DNA of 64,000 nt from Pontixanthobacter sp. CEM42 (GCF_017812015.1 NZ_JADQTN010000002.1:62001-126000), one strand, 5' to 3'; positions 1-9,020 are shown, numbered from the stretch's first letter. Made by a program: numbers and translations. Notes: generated from the letters alone by a model not told the origin.

Positions 1-2
1 TG

Positions 3-626
3 CTGCAAGCCGCTGACGTGCTGCTGTATCAGGCCACGCACGTGCCCGTAGGCGATGACCAAAAACAGCATCTTGAACTCGCCCGCGACATTGCGCAGAA
101 ATTCAACAATGACTTTTGTGAAGAGGACACGCCTGTCTTCACTCTGCCCGAGCCTTATATCCCGCCGCAGGCAGCGCGGATTATGAGCCTGCGCGACGGC
201 AGCGCAAAGATGAGCAAATCCGACCCGTCCGAAATGAGCCGGATCAATCTGTCCGACGATGCCGACATGATCATGAAGAAAGTCAAGAAGGCTAAATCAG
301 ATGCCGATGCCCTGCCATCAGAAAAGGCCGGACTTGAAGGCCGGCCCGAAGCGCTCAACCTGGTGACGATCTACGCCGCGATTACCGGTGAAAGTGTGCA
401 AACGGTGCTTGGCGAATTTGGCGGCGAAGGGTTTGGTAAGTTCAAACCAGCGCTCGGTGAAGTGCTGGCGGAAACGCTTGCACCGATCTCGGCGCGCTTC
501 CGTGACCTCAAGTCAGACCGCGAATCGCTCGATGCGATTCTGGCACGCGGCGCTGCCAAAGCACGCGAACGTGGAGCCGACACGCTCGACAATGCTTATA
601 AGGCGTTGGGGTTTGTACGCGGCTGA
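3..626 (+). CDS. trpS: Tryptophan--tRNA ligase, 3' part
   Basis: This is the C-terminal part of cytoplasmic tryptophanyl-tRNA synthetase, which charges tRNA-Trp using ATP. The frame is open from the left edge, so the gene starts outside the window. The first visible residues (LQAADVLLYQATHVPVGDDQ) are the conserved class I core that follows the Rossmann HIGH half. The class I signature KMSKS lies about 70 residues into the visible part (AKMSKSDPSEM). The C-terminal helical domain ends normally in FVRG. About 207 codons of an enzyme usually near 335 are seen. No anomaly is visible. Confidence 0.97.
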   Translation: MQAADVLLYQATHVPVGDDQKQHLELARDIAQKFNNDFCEEDTPVFTLPEPYIPPQAARIMSLRDGSAKMSKSDPSEMSRINLSDDADMIMKKVKKAKSDADALPSEKAGLEGRPEALNLVTIYAAITGESVQTVLGEFGGEGFGKFKPALGEVLAETLAPISARFRDLKSDRESLDAILARGAAKARERGADTLDNAYKALGFVRG

Positions 627-769
627 TTCCACTGAAAAATAACGAATTTCCGAACCGAACCGTTCAAAGTTGGTTCAGACGCAGCCTTTACAATACACGC
701 CGTAAGTGACAGCCTTTACGCGTCGGGGGACGCCGCGCTGGCACTCAGATTTCGAAAGGGCGCATCATC

Positions 770-1483
770 ATGTCGCAAATGACAGCATCAAAGAAACGCT
801 TCGCAAGGATGGCCATGGTGCCATTGCTGCTGGTCAGTCTGGGCGCATGTGCGACCACTGGCTTCAAAGCCGACGTGTCGCGTTTCCAAAGCCAACTCCC
901 GGCACCGCAGGGACAGACTTTTGCCGTTGTTGCCGACGACCCTGCACTGGCTGGCGGGCTCGAATTCTCGCTCTATGCCGATCTGGTGGAAGAGCAAATG
1001 GCGCGACTTGGTTATGTTCAAGGATCGCCCGAGAGTGCCAATTTGTTGGTTCGCTTTGACTATGGCGTGGACAAGGGCCGCGAGCGGGTTCGCTCCACCG
1101 GATTTGTCGATCCCTACTATGGCGCATGGGGCCGGTACCGTCCCTATTACCGTTCACCATTCCGCACCCGCAGCCGTTTCGGCTATCGTGGATTCCGCGG
1201 ATCACGCGCATGGGGCTTCGGCTTCTATGATCCATGGTTCGGCGGTCCAGAAGTGCGCAGCTATACAGTATACACCAGCGGGGTTGATATGAAGATCGAC
1301 AATGCTGCCGATGGCAGCCGCTTGTTCGAAGGCAAGGCCGAAGCGGTCTCCACCTCCAACCGCCTGCAATATCTCGTCCCCAATCTGGTCGAAGCAATGT
1401 TTACCGACTTCCCCGGCAATTCGGGCGAGACACTGCGCATATCGATCAAGCCTGAAGAGACCAAAGTGCGCCGCGTCAATTGA
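770..1483 (+). CDS. DUF4136 family lipoprotein
   Basis: This is a predicted outer-envelope lipoprotein of 237 residues. The N-terminus has a basic start, a hydrophobic stretch (MVPLLLVSLGAC) and a lipobox whose Cys is near residue 27, so it should be lipidated after signal peptidase II cleavage. The mature part reads as a DUF4136 domain (NLLVRFDYGVDKGRE, then an RPYYRSP Tyr/Arg/Gly-rich middle). The C-terminus holds FTDFPGNSGET, a motif shared with the second DUF4136 lipoprotein at 38374. AAGGG precedes the ATG at good spacing; a second ATG at 779 is possible. A clear terminator follows. The molecular function of the family is unknown. Confidence 0.85.
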   Translation: MSQMTASKKRFARMAMVPLLLVSLGACATTGFKADVSRFQSQLPAPQGQTFAVVADDPALAGGLEFSLYADLVEEQMARLGYVQGSPESANLLVRFDYGVDKGRERVRSTGFVDPYYGAWGRYRPYYRSPFRTRSRFGYRGFRGSRAWGFGFYDPWFGGPEVRSYTVYTSGVDMKIDNAADGSRLFEGKAEAVSTSNRLQYLVPNLVEAMFTDFPGNSGETLRISIKPEETKVRRVN

Positions 1484-1508
1484 TCGGGTAACTTTGGATA
1501 TGAGTTTG

Positions 1509-1542
1509 AAAGGCGGGCTGGAAACGGCCCGCCTTTTCTTTT
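1509..1542 (+). terminator. Rho-independent terminator after the DUF4136 gene
   Basis: A nine-base-pair stem (AAGGCGGGC at 1510-1518 with GCCCGCCTT at 1527-1535) closes an eight-base loop and runs into a T-rich tract (TTTTCTTTT). It lies 26 bases after the stop codon at 1483 and should end transcription of the lipoprotein gene before the LuxR gene. Confidence 0.9.
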
Positions 1543-1572
1543 GTCTGCCGCGGTGGCAAACGCTCCGTGATC

Positions 1573-1998
1573 ATGTCCTCAAGAACTTGGCAGACTATGG
1601 TAGTATATGCGGCTCTTTTTGCGGTCGCAGCGTTCGCGCTCAATTGGTTCGAATACGGCCATCTCACAGGCAAGTTCGGAACAGACGCCTATATCGGGTT
1701 TCTTGCGCTTGCATTCATATCGCTCGGCGTATGGGTCGGTAACCGGCTGACACGAAAAACCGCGCCACAAGATTTCGAGCGCAATCACGCCGCGCTGCGT
1801 TCGCTCAAAATTTCCGACCGTGAGCTAGAAGTGCTGGAAGCGATCGCGAGCGGACAAACCAACAAAGAGATCGCGCGCACTCTCAATATCTCACCCAATA
1901 CGATCAAAACTCACGTTGCCAGCCTATTCTCCAAGCTGGAAGTCGACCGACGCATGCTAGCAATCGAAAAAGCCAAATCGTTGCAGCTAATCGCCTGA
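1573..1998 (+). CDS. Membrane-anchored LuxR-type response regulator-like protein
   Basis: This small transcription factor has an unusual layout. Two N-terminal hydrophobic segments (around MVVYAALFAVAAFALNWF and YIGFLALAFISLGVWVG) are followed by a C-terminal LuxR/GerE helix-turn-helix of about 65 residues (ISDRELEVLEAIASGQTNKE, then NISPNTIKTHVASLFSKLEV). There is no receiver domain. The helix-turn-helix core is intact, so DNA binding is expected from the membrane. An in-frame GTG at 1567 is an alternative start; neither start has a strong ribosome binding site. The next two genes (DUF4199, VOC) run in the same direction, and membrane LuxR plus DUF4199 looks like a small functional unit. The signal sensed is unknown. 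Confidence 0.85.
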   Translation: MSSRTWQTMVVYAALFAVAAFALNWFEYGHLTGKFGTDAYIGFLALAFISLGVWVGNRLTRKTAPQDFERNHAALRSLKISDRELEVLEAIASGQTNKEIARTLNISPNTIKTHVASLFSKLEVDRRMLAIEKAKSLQLIA

Positions 1999-2093
1999 AA
2001 TTGCCGATTTTGGAGGCAAATCACCCATGAGGGTGATTGTTGATCCACCCCGGCTCATCCATCGGTAGAGACAACGAATCGAGGAAAGCCCTG

Positions 2094-2621
2094 ATGTTGA
2101 GAGCAATGGTAATTTACGGTGTCGTGTCTGGCGTATTGGTCATATTGGCGATGCTGGCTGGCATCATCTCGGGCGGCAACGCCAGCTTTTTCGCCAGCGA
2201 ATATTTCGGTTACCTGATAATGCTCATCGGCATGTCGATGATCTTTGTCGGCATTAAACGACATCGCGATATAGAGTTGGGAGGAGTGATCCATTTCCTT
2301 CCGGCTTTCGGCATGGGTTTGGGCATCGCTGCCATCGCAGCAGTGATGTATGTCGCGGTTTGGGAAGCCTATCTCGCAAGCACCGACTTCAGATTCATAC
2401 ATGACTACACGGCGGGATTGATCGAAGCGAAACAGGCAGACGGCGCTGACGCGCGGACGATGGCTGCATTCGCCGCCGAAATGGAGGAGTTGAAAGCCTC
2501 TTACGCAAAGCCGCTCCAACGCTTGCCCATGACATTTATGGAGATCTTCCCGGTCGGTTTCACAATCTCATTGATCTCCGCCGCTCTTCTCCGGAATCCT
2601 AAGATTTTGCCCGCACGCTAA
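2094..2621 (+). CDS. DUF4199 domain integral membrane protein
   Basis: This is a 175-residue membrane protein matching DUF4199. I see four hydrophobic segments: about residues 3-25 (MVIYGVVSGVLVILAMLAG), 37-55 (YFGYLIMLIGMSMIFVG), 70-95 (the FGMGLGIAAIAAVMYVAVWE region) and a C-terminal one (FPVGFTISLISAALL). A soluble stretch rich in Ala and Glu lies between the third and fourth. The start at 2094 is chosen because GAGGA sits eight bases upstream; the frame is open further upstream without such a site. It follows the membrane LuxR gene by 95 bases. Function is unknown; a partner or target of the LuxR protein is a guess from context. Confidence 0.8.
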   Translation: MLRAMVIYGVVSGVLVILAMLAGIISGGNASFFASEYFGYLIMLIGMSMIFVGIKRHRDIELGGVIHFLPAFGMGLGIAAIAAVMYVAVWEAYLASTDFRFIHDYTAGLIEAKQADGADARTMAAFAAEMEELKASYAKPLQRLPMTFMEIFPVGFTISLISAALLRNPKILPAR

Positions 2622-2636
2622 AACCAGGAGTACGTT

Positions 2637-3008
2637 ATGAAACTAGGTGCCTTTTCCATCAGCCTGGCCGTTGAGGACATCGCCGCATCCAAGGCGTTTT
2701 ACGAGCAGTTAGGCTTCGAGCAATTTCACGGCGAAGAAAGCCAAAATTGGGTGATGCTGAAGAACGGTGAGACAGTGATTGGCCTTTTCCAAGACATGTT
2801 CCCGGCCAACGTTATAACCTTTAATCCAGGTTGGAATCAGAAGGCGGAAACTCTCGATTCATTCGATGATGTTCGCGCCATTCAGGCGTCTCTCAAAGAC
2901 ACAGGTATCAATCTCGATCGAGAGGCCGATATTCGCGAAACCGGTCCGGCGCATATCGCTTTGACTGATCCCGATGGAAATTCGATCCTGATCGATCAGC
3001 ACGTCTGA
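2637..3008 (+). CDS. VOC family protein (glyoxalase/bleomycin-resistance fold)
   Basis: This is a single-domain VOC protein of 123 residues. It opens with the typical first strand and helix (LAVEDIAASKAFYEQLGF) and ends with the second-module signature (HIALTDPDGNSILIDQHV). The metal-ligand pattern is only partly recognisable, so the reaction cannot be named. CAGGAG stands nine bases before the ATG. It follows the DUF4199 gene by 15 bases and is probably cotranscribed with it. Related VOC proteins occur at 20134 and 22144 in this window but are clearly different sequences. Confidence 0.85.
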   Translation: MKLGAFSISLAVEDIAASKAFYEQLGFEQFHGEESQNWVMLKNGETVIGLFQDMFPANVITFNPGWNQKAETLDSFDDVRAIQASLKDTGINLDREADIRETGPAHIALTDPDGNSILIDQHV

Positions 3009-3027
3009 CCGTGGTGTTACTCGCCTG

Positions 3028-3369
3028 CTATTTCTTCTGTCTGCGCCAATGACGAACAGCAGCAATGCCGACCCCGATAGCAACCGATCCGATCAGAAAC
3101 GCACTTGGGAAGGTGAGAGAGGCATTATTGGCCCCGTCACTCATGCTGCTCTCTATCAAATCCAGGCCATAATTCCCTAAATGGATAGCGCCGATCAGCA
3201 ACAGAAGCGTGCCGATCATATTGCGCGGATCGAGCGGCCCCCAAGCCGTGCGAAGACCAATGAACCGCAAAATTCGCTCTGACAGCCAGACCAAAAGTAC
3301 GATCCAAACGAGCAATCCCAACAGCAGCAGGATCAGTCCGCTCGCACTCATCGCGCCGATATCGAACAT
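3028..3369 (-). CDS. Small hypothetical membrane protein
   Basis: I do not recognise a family. The 113-residue product has three hydrophobic segments: about residues 8-30 (ASGLILLLLGLLVWIVLLVW), 50-68 (MIGTLLLLIGAIHLGNYGLD) and 88-105 (AFLIGSVAIGVGIAAV). It ends in a basic tail (RHWRRQKK), which suggests a cytoplasmic C-terminus. A start at Met7 (3351) is also possible. It lies convergent to the VOC gene, 19 bases away. Codon choice resembles the neighbours, so it is probably a real gene, but nothing points to a function. Confidence 0.6.
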   Translation of the reverse strand: MFDIGAMSASGLILLLLGLLVWIVLLVWLSERILRFIGLRTAWGPLDPRNMIGTLLLLIGAIHLGNYGLDLIESSMSDGANNASLTFPSAFLIGSVAIGVGIAAVRHWRRQKK

Positions 3370-3429
3370 CAGCGACTCCGCCTGTGACTGCGAAGCGAGC
3401 TCCGCTCAATAGATCGCAAGATAGTCATA

Positions 3430-4002
3430 TCAACTATCATCCGATGGCCGGTAGAAGGATTCGAGTTTTACCTCGGCGCGGGCCTCATCGAGCCAGCCCA
3501 GCATATCCAGCGCCGCAGCGCGTACAGCGCGATAGCTTGAAAACTCGCACGCACTCTCGCTTGAGGCAGCGAGCCGTGCAGCGGCTTCCGAACAGATCAC
3601 CGAATAGTGCCCAAGCTGCGGGTCGGGATACTCGTCCGAATATTCAGTCGAAACGACGTCATAGGCATAGCTAACTTCGCCATTGTCATTCTTTCGCTCA
3701 TATTCGACGAGGTAGTATTTTGTGTAGCTATCGCCATCCTGAGCACTGCCGATCGGGTCGGTCCGCAGCAGATCAAACGAGGCGGTCGTGGTCCTCGTGT
3801 TGTCTCCTTGGCGAAGCGACATCGCATAGCGGCGATTGCCCAATGGCGTGACGCGGAGTTCCGATTTGGCTGAACTGTATTGCCCGGCCAGACCAATAGA
3901 GTCGCGCGCACTGGTCGGGAGAAGCTGTGCCTTCGCTGTCCAAGCATCGCACCCTGCAAGCGCGAGCGCCAAAACCAGCGTCATCAATCCTTTGAGTTTC
4001 AT
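3430..4002 (-). CDS. Hypothetical lipoprotein
   Basis: This is a 190-residue predicted lipoprotein of unknown family. From the chosen ATG the N-terminus is MKLKGLMTLVLALALAGC, a compact signal with an LAGC lipobox (Cys at residue 18). The start at 4002 is preferred over an upstream in-frame codon because GGGGAG lies at correct spacing on the minus strand and the signal peptide then begins properly. The mature part has a beta-rich middle (RVTPLGNRRYAMSLRQGDN) and a C-terminal helical stretch with two Cys residues (VICSEAAARL, SACEFSSYRA). It stands alone between the small membrane gene and dut. Confidence 0.7.
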   Translation of the reverse strand: MKLKGLMTLVLALALAGCDAWTAKAQLLPTSARDSIGLAGQYSSAKSELRVTPLGNRRYAMSLRQGDNTRTTTASFDLLRTDPIGSAQDGDSYTKYYLVEYERKNDNGEVSYAYDVVSTEYSDEYPDPQLGHYSVICSEAAARLAASSESACEFSSYRAVRAAALDMLGWLDEARAEVKLESFYRPSDDS

Positions 4003-4082
4003 CGCAAGCTCCCCGATTGTCACGAAGTTCAACATTGTGGACCTTCAAGAGTTCGCGAAAAATTACAAGGGGAGTCTGCGAG

Positions 4083-4532
4083 TCAGCGGCCGGTCGAGCC
4101 GAAGCCTCCTGCGCCGCGCTCGGTGTCGTCGAGTTCCGCGACTTCGTGCCACTGGGCCTGCGTAACCGGTGCCAGCACCAATTGCGCTACGCGTTCGCCG
4201 CGTTTGATCGGGAACGCATCCGCACCATGATTGATCATCAGCACTTTCAGCTCACCGCGATAATCGGAATCGATGGTCCCCGGTGTGTTCGGGACAGTAA
4301 CGCCGAATTTGAACGCGAGGCCAGAGCGCGGACGTACCTGAATCTCGTACCCTTCCGGAATTGCCACCGATAGGCCGGTCGCGACTGCATGGCGCATACC
4401 CGGTTCCAGAATCACATCTTCCGCAGAGAGAATATCCATCCCCGCCGCACCCGATGTCGCATACGCAGGCAGATCAAGCCCTTCGCCATGGGGCAATCGT
4501 TTAACCTGCACGCCAACCGGATTAGTCATCAT
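4083..4532 (-). CDS. dut: Deoxyuridine 5'-triphosphate nucleotidohydrolase (dUTPase)
   Basis: This trimeric cytoplasmic enzyme splits dUTP to dUMP and pyrophosphate, keeping uracil out of DNA and feeding dTMP synthesis. All five family motifs are present in order: [24 protein letters not shown] (with the catalytic Asp region), [10 protein letters not shown] and the C-terminal P-loop-like [11 protein letters not shown]. Length (149) is normal. The start codon lies inside the end of coaBC (11-base overlap), so the two are translationally linked, the common coaBC-dut arrangement. Met1 and Met2 are adjacent; either could be used. Confidence 0.97.
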   Translation of the reverse strand: MMTNPVGVQVKRLPHGEGLDLPAYATSGAAGMDILSAEDVILEPGMRHAVATGLSVAIPEGYEIQVRPRSGLAFKFGVTVPNTPGTIDSDYRGELKVLMINHGADAFPIKRGERVAQLVLAPVTQAQWHEVAELDDTERGAGGFGSTGR

Positions 4533-6132
4533 CGTCCTCTTTTTCCAAAGCCTCGGCCACGCGTTCTATCAGCGCGCGCGCCACATCCGCCTTTGGCATT
4601 TCTTTGAGGCTTTCGACACGCTTTTCGGTGACGATATGCACACGATTATCCGCGCCGCCCATCACACTCTTACCGTTGCTCCATGAGACATCATTGGCGA
4701 CGATCCAGTCCACCCCTTTGCGCTTGCGCTTGGCTTTGGCGTTATCGAGCACATTCTCGGTCTCCGCCGCGAAGCCAATCAGCAGCTTGGGCCGTTTTCC
4801 GCCCGCTGCAGTGTTGGCAAGAATGTCGGGATTCTCGGTCAGCATGAGTGCTGGCGGGGCAGAGCCACGCTTCTTGATCTTCTCATCCGACGTGTCCTTG
4901 CTGCGCCAATCGGAGACCGCTGCCACCATGATCGCGGCATCGGCGGGCAGCGCCTTTTTCACCGCATCGGCCATATCGCGCGCGGATTCGACATCAATCC
5001 GGTCAACTCCCGGAGGTGTGTCGAGCCATACTGGCCCAGCCACCAACGTCACCCGCGCACCTGCCGCAGCAGCAGCGCCCGCGATAGCAAAGCCCTGTTT
5101 ACCCGAGGAACGATTGGCAATGTAGCGCACTGGATCAATCGGCTCGCGCGTTGGTCCGGCGGTGATCAAAACATGCTTGCCGTAGAGCGGCCGATGTTCC
5201 GGATTTTCATCAAAGTCCGGTTGACCATCCAACGGGTCTGCGCCCACGGCAACCGGCTGCTGATCACCATCAAGTGGCTCGGGCGCAGCATCGCCAGCGC
5301 CTGTTTTGACGGTGTGGTTGGTCGCTTCAGGATCGGTCGGCGGAGCAGAAGACGCGCCACCTTTCGTGGCAAGAACCGGCCCTGCGCTGTCGTCGACTTC
5401 GCCCGCCTCTTCCTGAACCTGCTCTTCAGACCATTGCGCTTCGATCTCGTCTTCAGTCCGTTTCGGCGTGCTACGCGGGATCAGCGAGGACAACAGGCCG
5501 CCAAGTCCGCCTCTTGCCTCGGGCTCCGGCTCGACGGCCTCGACAAACTCGGAAATTTCTGCAGCGCCCACATCGCCCGGATCAACCCCGAGCAGATCAG
5601 CGATCTCGAGCCAGATCATCTCGGGATCGGGTAAACGCCCCGGACCAAACTCGCCGCACGCCATCGCGCCCACATCGGGATCGACCACATGGACGCCGGC
5701 TTGCTTCAGCCATGCCACATTGCGCTGCGTCGCGTCATGCTCCCACATCCGGACATTCATCGCAGGAACAGCCATCACGGGCTTGTCAGTCGCGAGGATC
5801 AATGTCGTCGCAAGATCGTCAGCAATGCCGGTGGCCATCTTGGCCATCAGATCGGCCGTCGCCGGACAGACCACCACCAGATCAGCCTCGCGGCTAAGCT
5901 GGATATGGCCCATCTCGGCTTCGTTTTTGAGGTCCCACAGCGTGGTGTATACTGGGTTCTCGCTCAGCGCCGCGAGCGACATGGGCGTCACAAATTGCTG
6001 CCCGCCATTCGTAATGACGCAGGTCACTTCCGCACCGCCCTTGCGGATCAGGCGCACCAGCTCGCAGCTCTTATAGGCCGCGATCCCGCCACCAACGACG
6101 AGCAGTACCTTGCGGACAGTCCCCGCGCTCAT
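4522..6132 (-). CDS. coaBC: Bifunctional phosphopantothenoylcysteine decarboxylase/phosphopantothenate--cysteine ligase with an enlarged linker
   Basis: CoaBC makes 4'-phosphopantetheine for coenzyme A. The flavoprotein decarboxylase (CoaC, residues about 6-182) shows GGGIAAYKS, the catalytic His in EMGHIQL, the substrate clamp PAMNVRMW and the Cys in [10 protein letters not shown]. The ligase (CoaB, from about 318) shows [27 protein letters not shown] and ENPDIL. Between them lies about 135 residues of acidic, Ala/Pro/Asp-rich sequence with no visible fold, making the protein 536 residues against roughly 400 in most bacteria. Both catalytic halves look intact, so the enzyme should work. The gene overlaps the start of dut by 11 bases. 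Confidence 0.96.
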   Translation of the reverse strand: MSAGTVRKVLLVVGGGIAAYKSCELVRLIRKGGAEVTCVITNGGQQFVTPMSLAALSENPVYTTLWDLKNEAEMGHIQLSREADLVVVCPATADLMAKMATGIADDLATTLILATDKPVMAVPAMNVRMWEHDATQRNVAWLKQAGVHVVDPDVGAMACGEFGPGRLPDPEMIWLEIADLLGVDPGDVGAAEISEFVEAVEPEPEARGGLGGLLSSLIPRSTPKRTEDEIEAQWSEEQVQEEAGEVDDSAGPVLATKGGASSAPPTDPEATNHTVKTGAGDAAPEPLDGDQQPVAVGADPLDGQPDFDENPEHRPLYGKHVLITAGPTREPIDPVRYIANRSSGKQGFAIAGAAAAAGARVTLVAGPVWLDTPPGVDRIDVESARDMADAVKKALPADAAIMVAAVSDWRSKDTSDEKIKKRGSAPPALMLTENPDILANTAAGGKRPKLLIGFAAETENVLDNAKAKRKRKGVDWIVANDVSWSNGKSVMGGADNRVHIVTEKRVESLKEMPKADVARALIERVAEALEKEDDDD

Positions 6133-6270
6133 TGCAAACCCCTCATTATCATTAACGCCAGACTAGCGCCGGACGCGCGAAGCCGCCAGCCCTGCCGTTC
6201 GGTGGTTAAGTTTTCGGTGGCTGAATATCCCTACCGTCGTATAAACCTTCGCCGAGAGGGGAATTATATC

Positions 6271-6675
6271 ATGCGCCTATTTCTAACCGCGATCATCTTT
6301 CTGGGCGGCTTATTGTTCTGCTTCCTCGGTTTGAGCTTCCTAATTTGGCCTGAAAGCCAAGGTGCGGACTTTGGCATCACCGCCACTAGCAACACCGGTA
6401 TTGGCGCGATCCGCGGCGATATGACCGCCTATTTTGCGATTACCGGCCTGTCGATGCTGTACGGCGCGTGGAAGCGGAACGGCGATATCCTACTGATCCC
6501 GGCCTTTATGCTGGGTGTCACTCTGTTCGGCCGGATCATCACGATGTTCGTCAACGGCACCGATGACGAATTCTTCATGCCAATGATCGTAGAGGCGTTG
6601 TTTATTGTGGTGACCTTGCTCGGCAGCAGAATTTTACCGCACACTGTCGCAGATGGGGTTGCCGATGGTGACTAA
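6271..6675 (+). CDS. DUF4345-like membrane protein
   Basis: This is a 134-residue integral membrane protein resembling the DUF4345 family. Four hydrophobic segments are visible: residues about 2-25 (FLTAIIFLGGLLFCFLGLSF), 48-65 (MTAYFAITGLSMLYGAW), 70-90 (ILLIPAFMLGVTLFGRIITM) and 105-122 (VEALFIVVTLLGSRIL). The IRGDMTAYF and FGRIITMF stretches are the parts that look most like the family. The start is fixed by GAGAGGGGAA just upstream of 6271; the reading frame is open far upstream but that part is antisense to coaBC. Its end overlaps the convergent ubiB stop by four bases. Confidence 0.75.
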   Translation: MRLFLTAIIFLGGLLFCFLGLSFLIWPESQGADFGITATSNTGIGAIRGDMTAYFAITGLSMLYGAWKRNGDILLIPAFMLGVTLFGRIITMFVNGTDDEFFMPMIVEALFIVVTLLGSRILPHTVADGVADGD

Positions 6676-8228
6676 CCGATCCAGCCTGCTGACATAGCAC
6701 CGAAGATCACACCCGCGCCCGCGAGTGCAGCAACAGCATAGCCAAGCCAGCTGCGTCCTTCGCTCCGGCGTTTTTCCCACATCAACGGAACATCGGGCAA
6801 TGGCGCTTGTTCTGGCGCACCGCCTTTTTGCGGGAATTGATCTTCGATCCGGCGGATCAAAGCCGGAATACGTAACAGTGTATCGGTATCTTCCTTGATC
6901 CGGTCGGCAATCGCGGCTTCGGGGCCCAGTTCGTCTCGGATCCACGACCGGACATAGGGTGCGGACGTATCCCACATATTAATCTCGGGATTGAGCTGGG
7001 TCGCAATCCCTTCGACCATCACCATCGTCTTTTGCAGCAGCAGCAAATGCGGCTGTGTCTGCATGTCGAAATCGCGCGTGATCGCGAACAATCCGTCGAG
7101 CATTTGGCCGACGCTGAGCTCGCTCACCGGTTTACCGCGCATCGGTTCGCCCACCGCGCGCAGTGCCGTCGCGAACTCGCCGACATCGTGATAGCTCGGC
7201 ACATATTGCGCCTCGAAGTGGATTTCCGCCACGCGCTGATAATTGCCAGTGGTTAGTCCGTACAAAATCTCTGCCAGCCACGCACGGGCCTGCCGGTTGA
7301 TCCGGCCCATAATGCCGAAATCAATCGCGACAATCGTCCCGTCCGCTTTCACGAATAGATTGCCTTGATGCATATCGGCGTGGAAGAATCCACCGCTGAT
7401 CGCTTGGGTCAAGAAGGCGAGAACCAGACGGTTCGCCAATTCGTCCATATCGTGCCCAGCCGCGATCAACTCATCACGCTTGCTGATTTTGACGCCTTCA
7501 ACCCATTCAACCGTCATCACGCGGCCATTGGTCCGGTCCCAGTCGATATCGGGCACTTCATACCCATCAATCGCACGCATGGTTTCGGCGAGTTCGCTGG
7601 CCGAGGCTGCTTCGCGCCGCAGATCAAGTTCGCGATTGGTCCAGCGTTCAAAGTTCGCAATCGTCAGACGCGGCCGCAGTCGTTCTGCCTCGCCGCCCAT
7701 CGCTTCAAGATGCGCGGCGGCCCAATGATAGGTTTGCAGATCGCGCTCGAACTTGTCCCGGATCCCTGGCCGCAGAACTTTGACCGCCACATCCTCGCCA
7801 TCGGTCGTCACCGCGCGGTGAACTTGCGCGATAGAGGCTGCACCAATCGGCTCAGGATCAATACTGCTGAACAGCGTATCGATAGGCTGCGCGAAGCTGC
7901 TTTCGATACTGGCTTCGATCTCGGCAAAATCCACTGGCGGCAGATCATCCTGCAGCGACAACAGATTATTTGCCGCTTCCTCACCGACAATGTCTGGGCG
8001 CGTGGCTAGCGTCTGACCGAGCTTAATCGCCGCGGGGCCAATCGCCCGAAAAGCGCTGGCATAGTCAGGGGTCTTGGGTTGGAACGTGCCGAACCGCGCG
8101 AGCCGCACCAACCGCTTGACCGGACGCGGCGTGTTGGGATCGGCTTCGATACCACGCAATGCGCCGTGCTTCGCCAGCGTCCGGCCCCATTTGAGAAGCC
8201 GCCAAATATGCGTCACCGGGCGAGTCAT
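6672..8228 (-). CDS. ubiB: Ubiquinone biosynthesis ABC1-family kinase UbiB
   Basis: UbiB is a membrane-associated ABC1/ADCK atypical kinase/ATPase required for ubiquinone synthesis. The family marks are present: the KxGQ motif (AIKLGQTLATRPDIVG), the QDDLPP segment, the Ala-rich nucleotide loop (AASIAQVHRA) and the catalytic and metal part (FFHADMHQGNLFVKADGT, then AIDFGIMGR). A C-terminal hydrophobic stretch (WLGYAVAALAGAGVIFGAM) gives the usual membrane anchor. The start at 8228 follows the ubiE stop by four bases and has GGAAGA upstream; a longer frame extends into ubiE and is not used. It is the second gene of a ubiE-ubiB operon. Confidence 0.96.
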   Translation of the reverse strand: MTRPVTHIWRLLKWGRTLAKHGALRGIEADPNTPRPVKRLVRLARFGTFQPKTPDYASAFRAIGPAAIKLGQTLATRPDIVGEEAANNLLSLQDDLPPVDFAEIEASIESSFAQPIDTLFSSIDPEPIGAASIAQVHRAVTTDGEDVAVKVLRPGIRDKFERDLQTYHWAAAHLEAMGGEAERLRPRLTIANFERWTNRELDLRREAASASELAETMRAIDGYEVPDIDWDRTNGRVMTVEWVEGVKISKRDELIAAGHDMDELANRLVLAFLTQAISGGFFHADMHQGNLFVKADGTIVAIDFGIMGRINRQARAWLAEILYGLTTGNYQRVAEIHFEAQYVPSYHDVGEFATALRAVGEPMRGKPVSELSVGQMLDGLFAITRDFDMQTQPHLLLLQKTMVMVEGIATQLNPEINMWDTSAPYVRSWIRDELGPEAAIADRIKEDTDTLLRIPALIRRIEDQFPQKGGAPEQAPLPDVPLMWEKRRSEGRSWLGYAVAALAGAGVIFGAMSAGWIG

Positions 8229-8232
8229 GGGA

Positions 8233-8964
8233 TCAGATCTTCCAACCCGAATGGATTGCGACCGCGCCGCCAAAGATAGGTTCGACCTTGGTCCGGCTAA
8301 AACCTGCATCTTGGATCATCTGTTCGAATTTGGGCATTGGCGGGAAACGGCGGATCGATTCGGCGAGATAGCGATAGCTTTCCTCGTCCTGCGCGATCAG
8401 CTTACCCATCTGCGGCATCACCTTGTGTGAATAGACGTCGTAGATTTCCTTGAAGCCGGGCCATTCGGTGGTCGAGAATTCGAGGCAGTAGAAACGCCCG
8501 CCATGTTTCAATACGCGATGTGCTTCTCTCAGCGCCTTATCGATATGCGTCACATTCCGGATGCCGAAAGCAATCGTGTAAGCATCGAATATGCGTGAGG
8601 AGAATGTCAATTCTTCGGCATTTTGCCGCGACCAGACCAAACCGTCGATGCCGCGCTCCATCGCGCGTTCTATGCCGACATCGAGCATTTCCTGATTGAT
8701 GTCTGACACGGTGATGTCCGCGCCATGCTCCGCCATGCGAAAGGCAATGTCACCAGTGCCGCCCGCCATATCAAGGATTTTCTCGCCATGCTGCGGCTTC
8801 ACCCGGCGGACAAAACGATCCTTCCATGGCCGGTGTAACCCGCCTGACATGACATCGTTCATCAAATCATATTTGGCGGCGACTTTGGAAAAGACCTCAC
8901 CCACCAGCTCGGTCTTCTCGCTGACATCGACGTCTTTATAGCCGAAAGAAACTGTATCGCTCAT
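8233..8964 (-). CDS. ubiE: Demethylmenaquinone/ubiquinone C-methyltransferase UbiE
   Basis: UbiE is the SAM-dependent methyltransferase that adds the C-methyl group to the ring in ubiquinone (and, where present, menaquinone) synthesis. The sequence shows the UbiE-specific YDLMNDVMSGGLHRPWKDRF, SAM motif I (LDMAGGTGDIAFRMA), the acidic motif II (VSDINQEML) and the second signature (NVTHIDKALREAHRVLK). From the start at 8964 (MSDTVSFGYKDVD) the protein has 243 residues, normal for the family. It is divergent from mutM, with about 56 bases between the start codons, and leads the ubiE-ubiB operon. Confidence 0.97.
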   Translation of the reverse strand: MSDTVSFGYKDVDVSEKTELVGEVFSKVAAKYDLMNDVMSGGLHRPWKDRFVRRVKPQHGEKILDMAGGTGDIAFRMAEHGADITVSDINQEMLDVGIERAMERGIDGLVWSRQNAEELTFSSRIFDAYTIAFGIRNVTHIDKALREAHRVLKHGGRFYCLEFSTTEWPGFKEIYDVYSHKVMPQMGKLIAQDEESYRYLAESIRRFPPMPKFEQMIQDAGFSRTKVEPIFGGAVAIHSGWKI

Positions 8965-9020
8965 GGGGTGCGTCCTTAGGGGCAATTGCGGGCGCGGCAA
9001 AGGGTGTTATGAGCCAACCT

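Noticed and set aside
5689-6270. Long upstream extension of the DUF4345-like gene
   Set aside because: The extension is antisense to coaBC, and a good ribosome binding site precedes the internal ATG at 6271.
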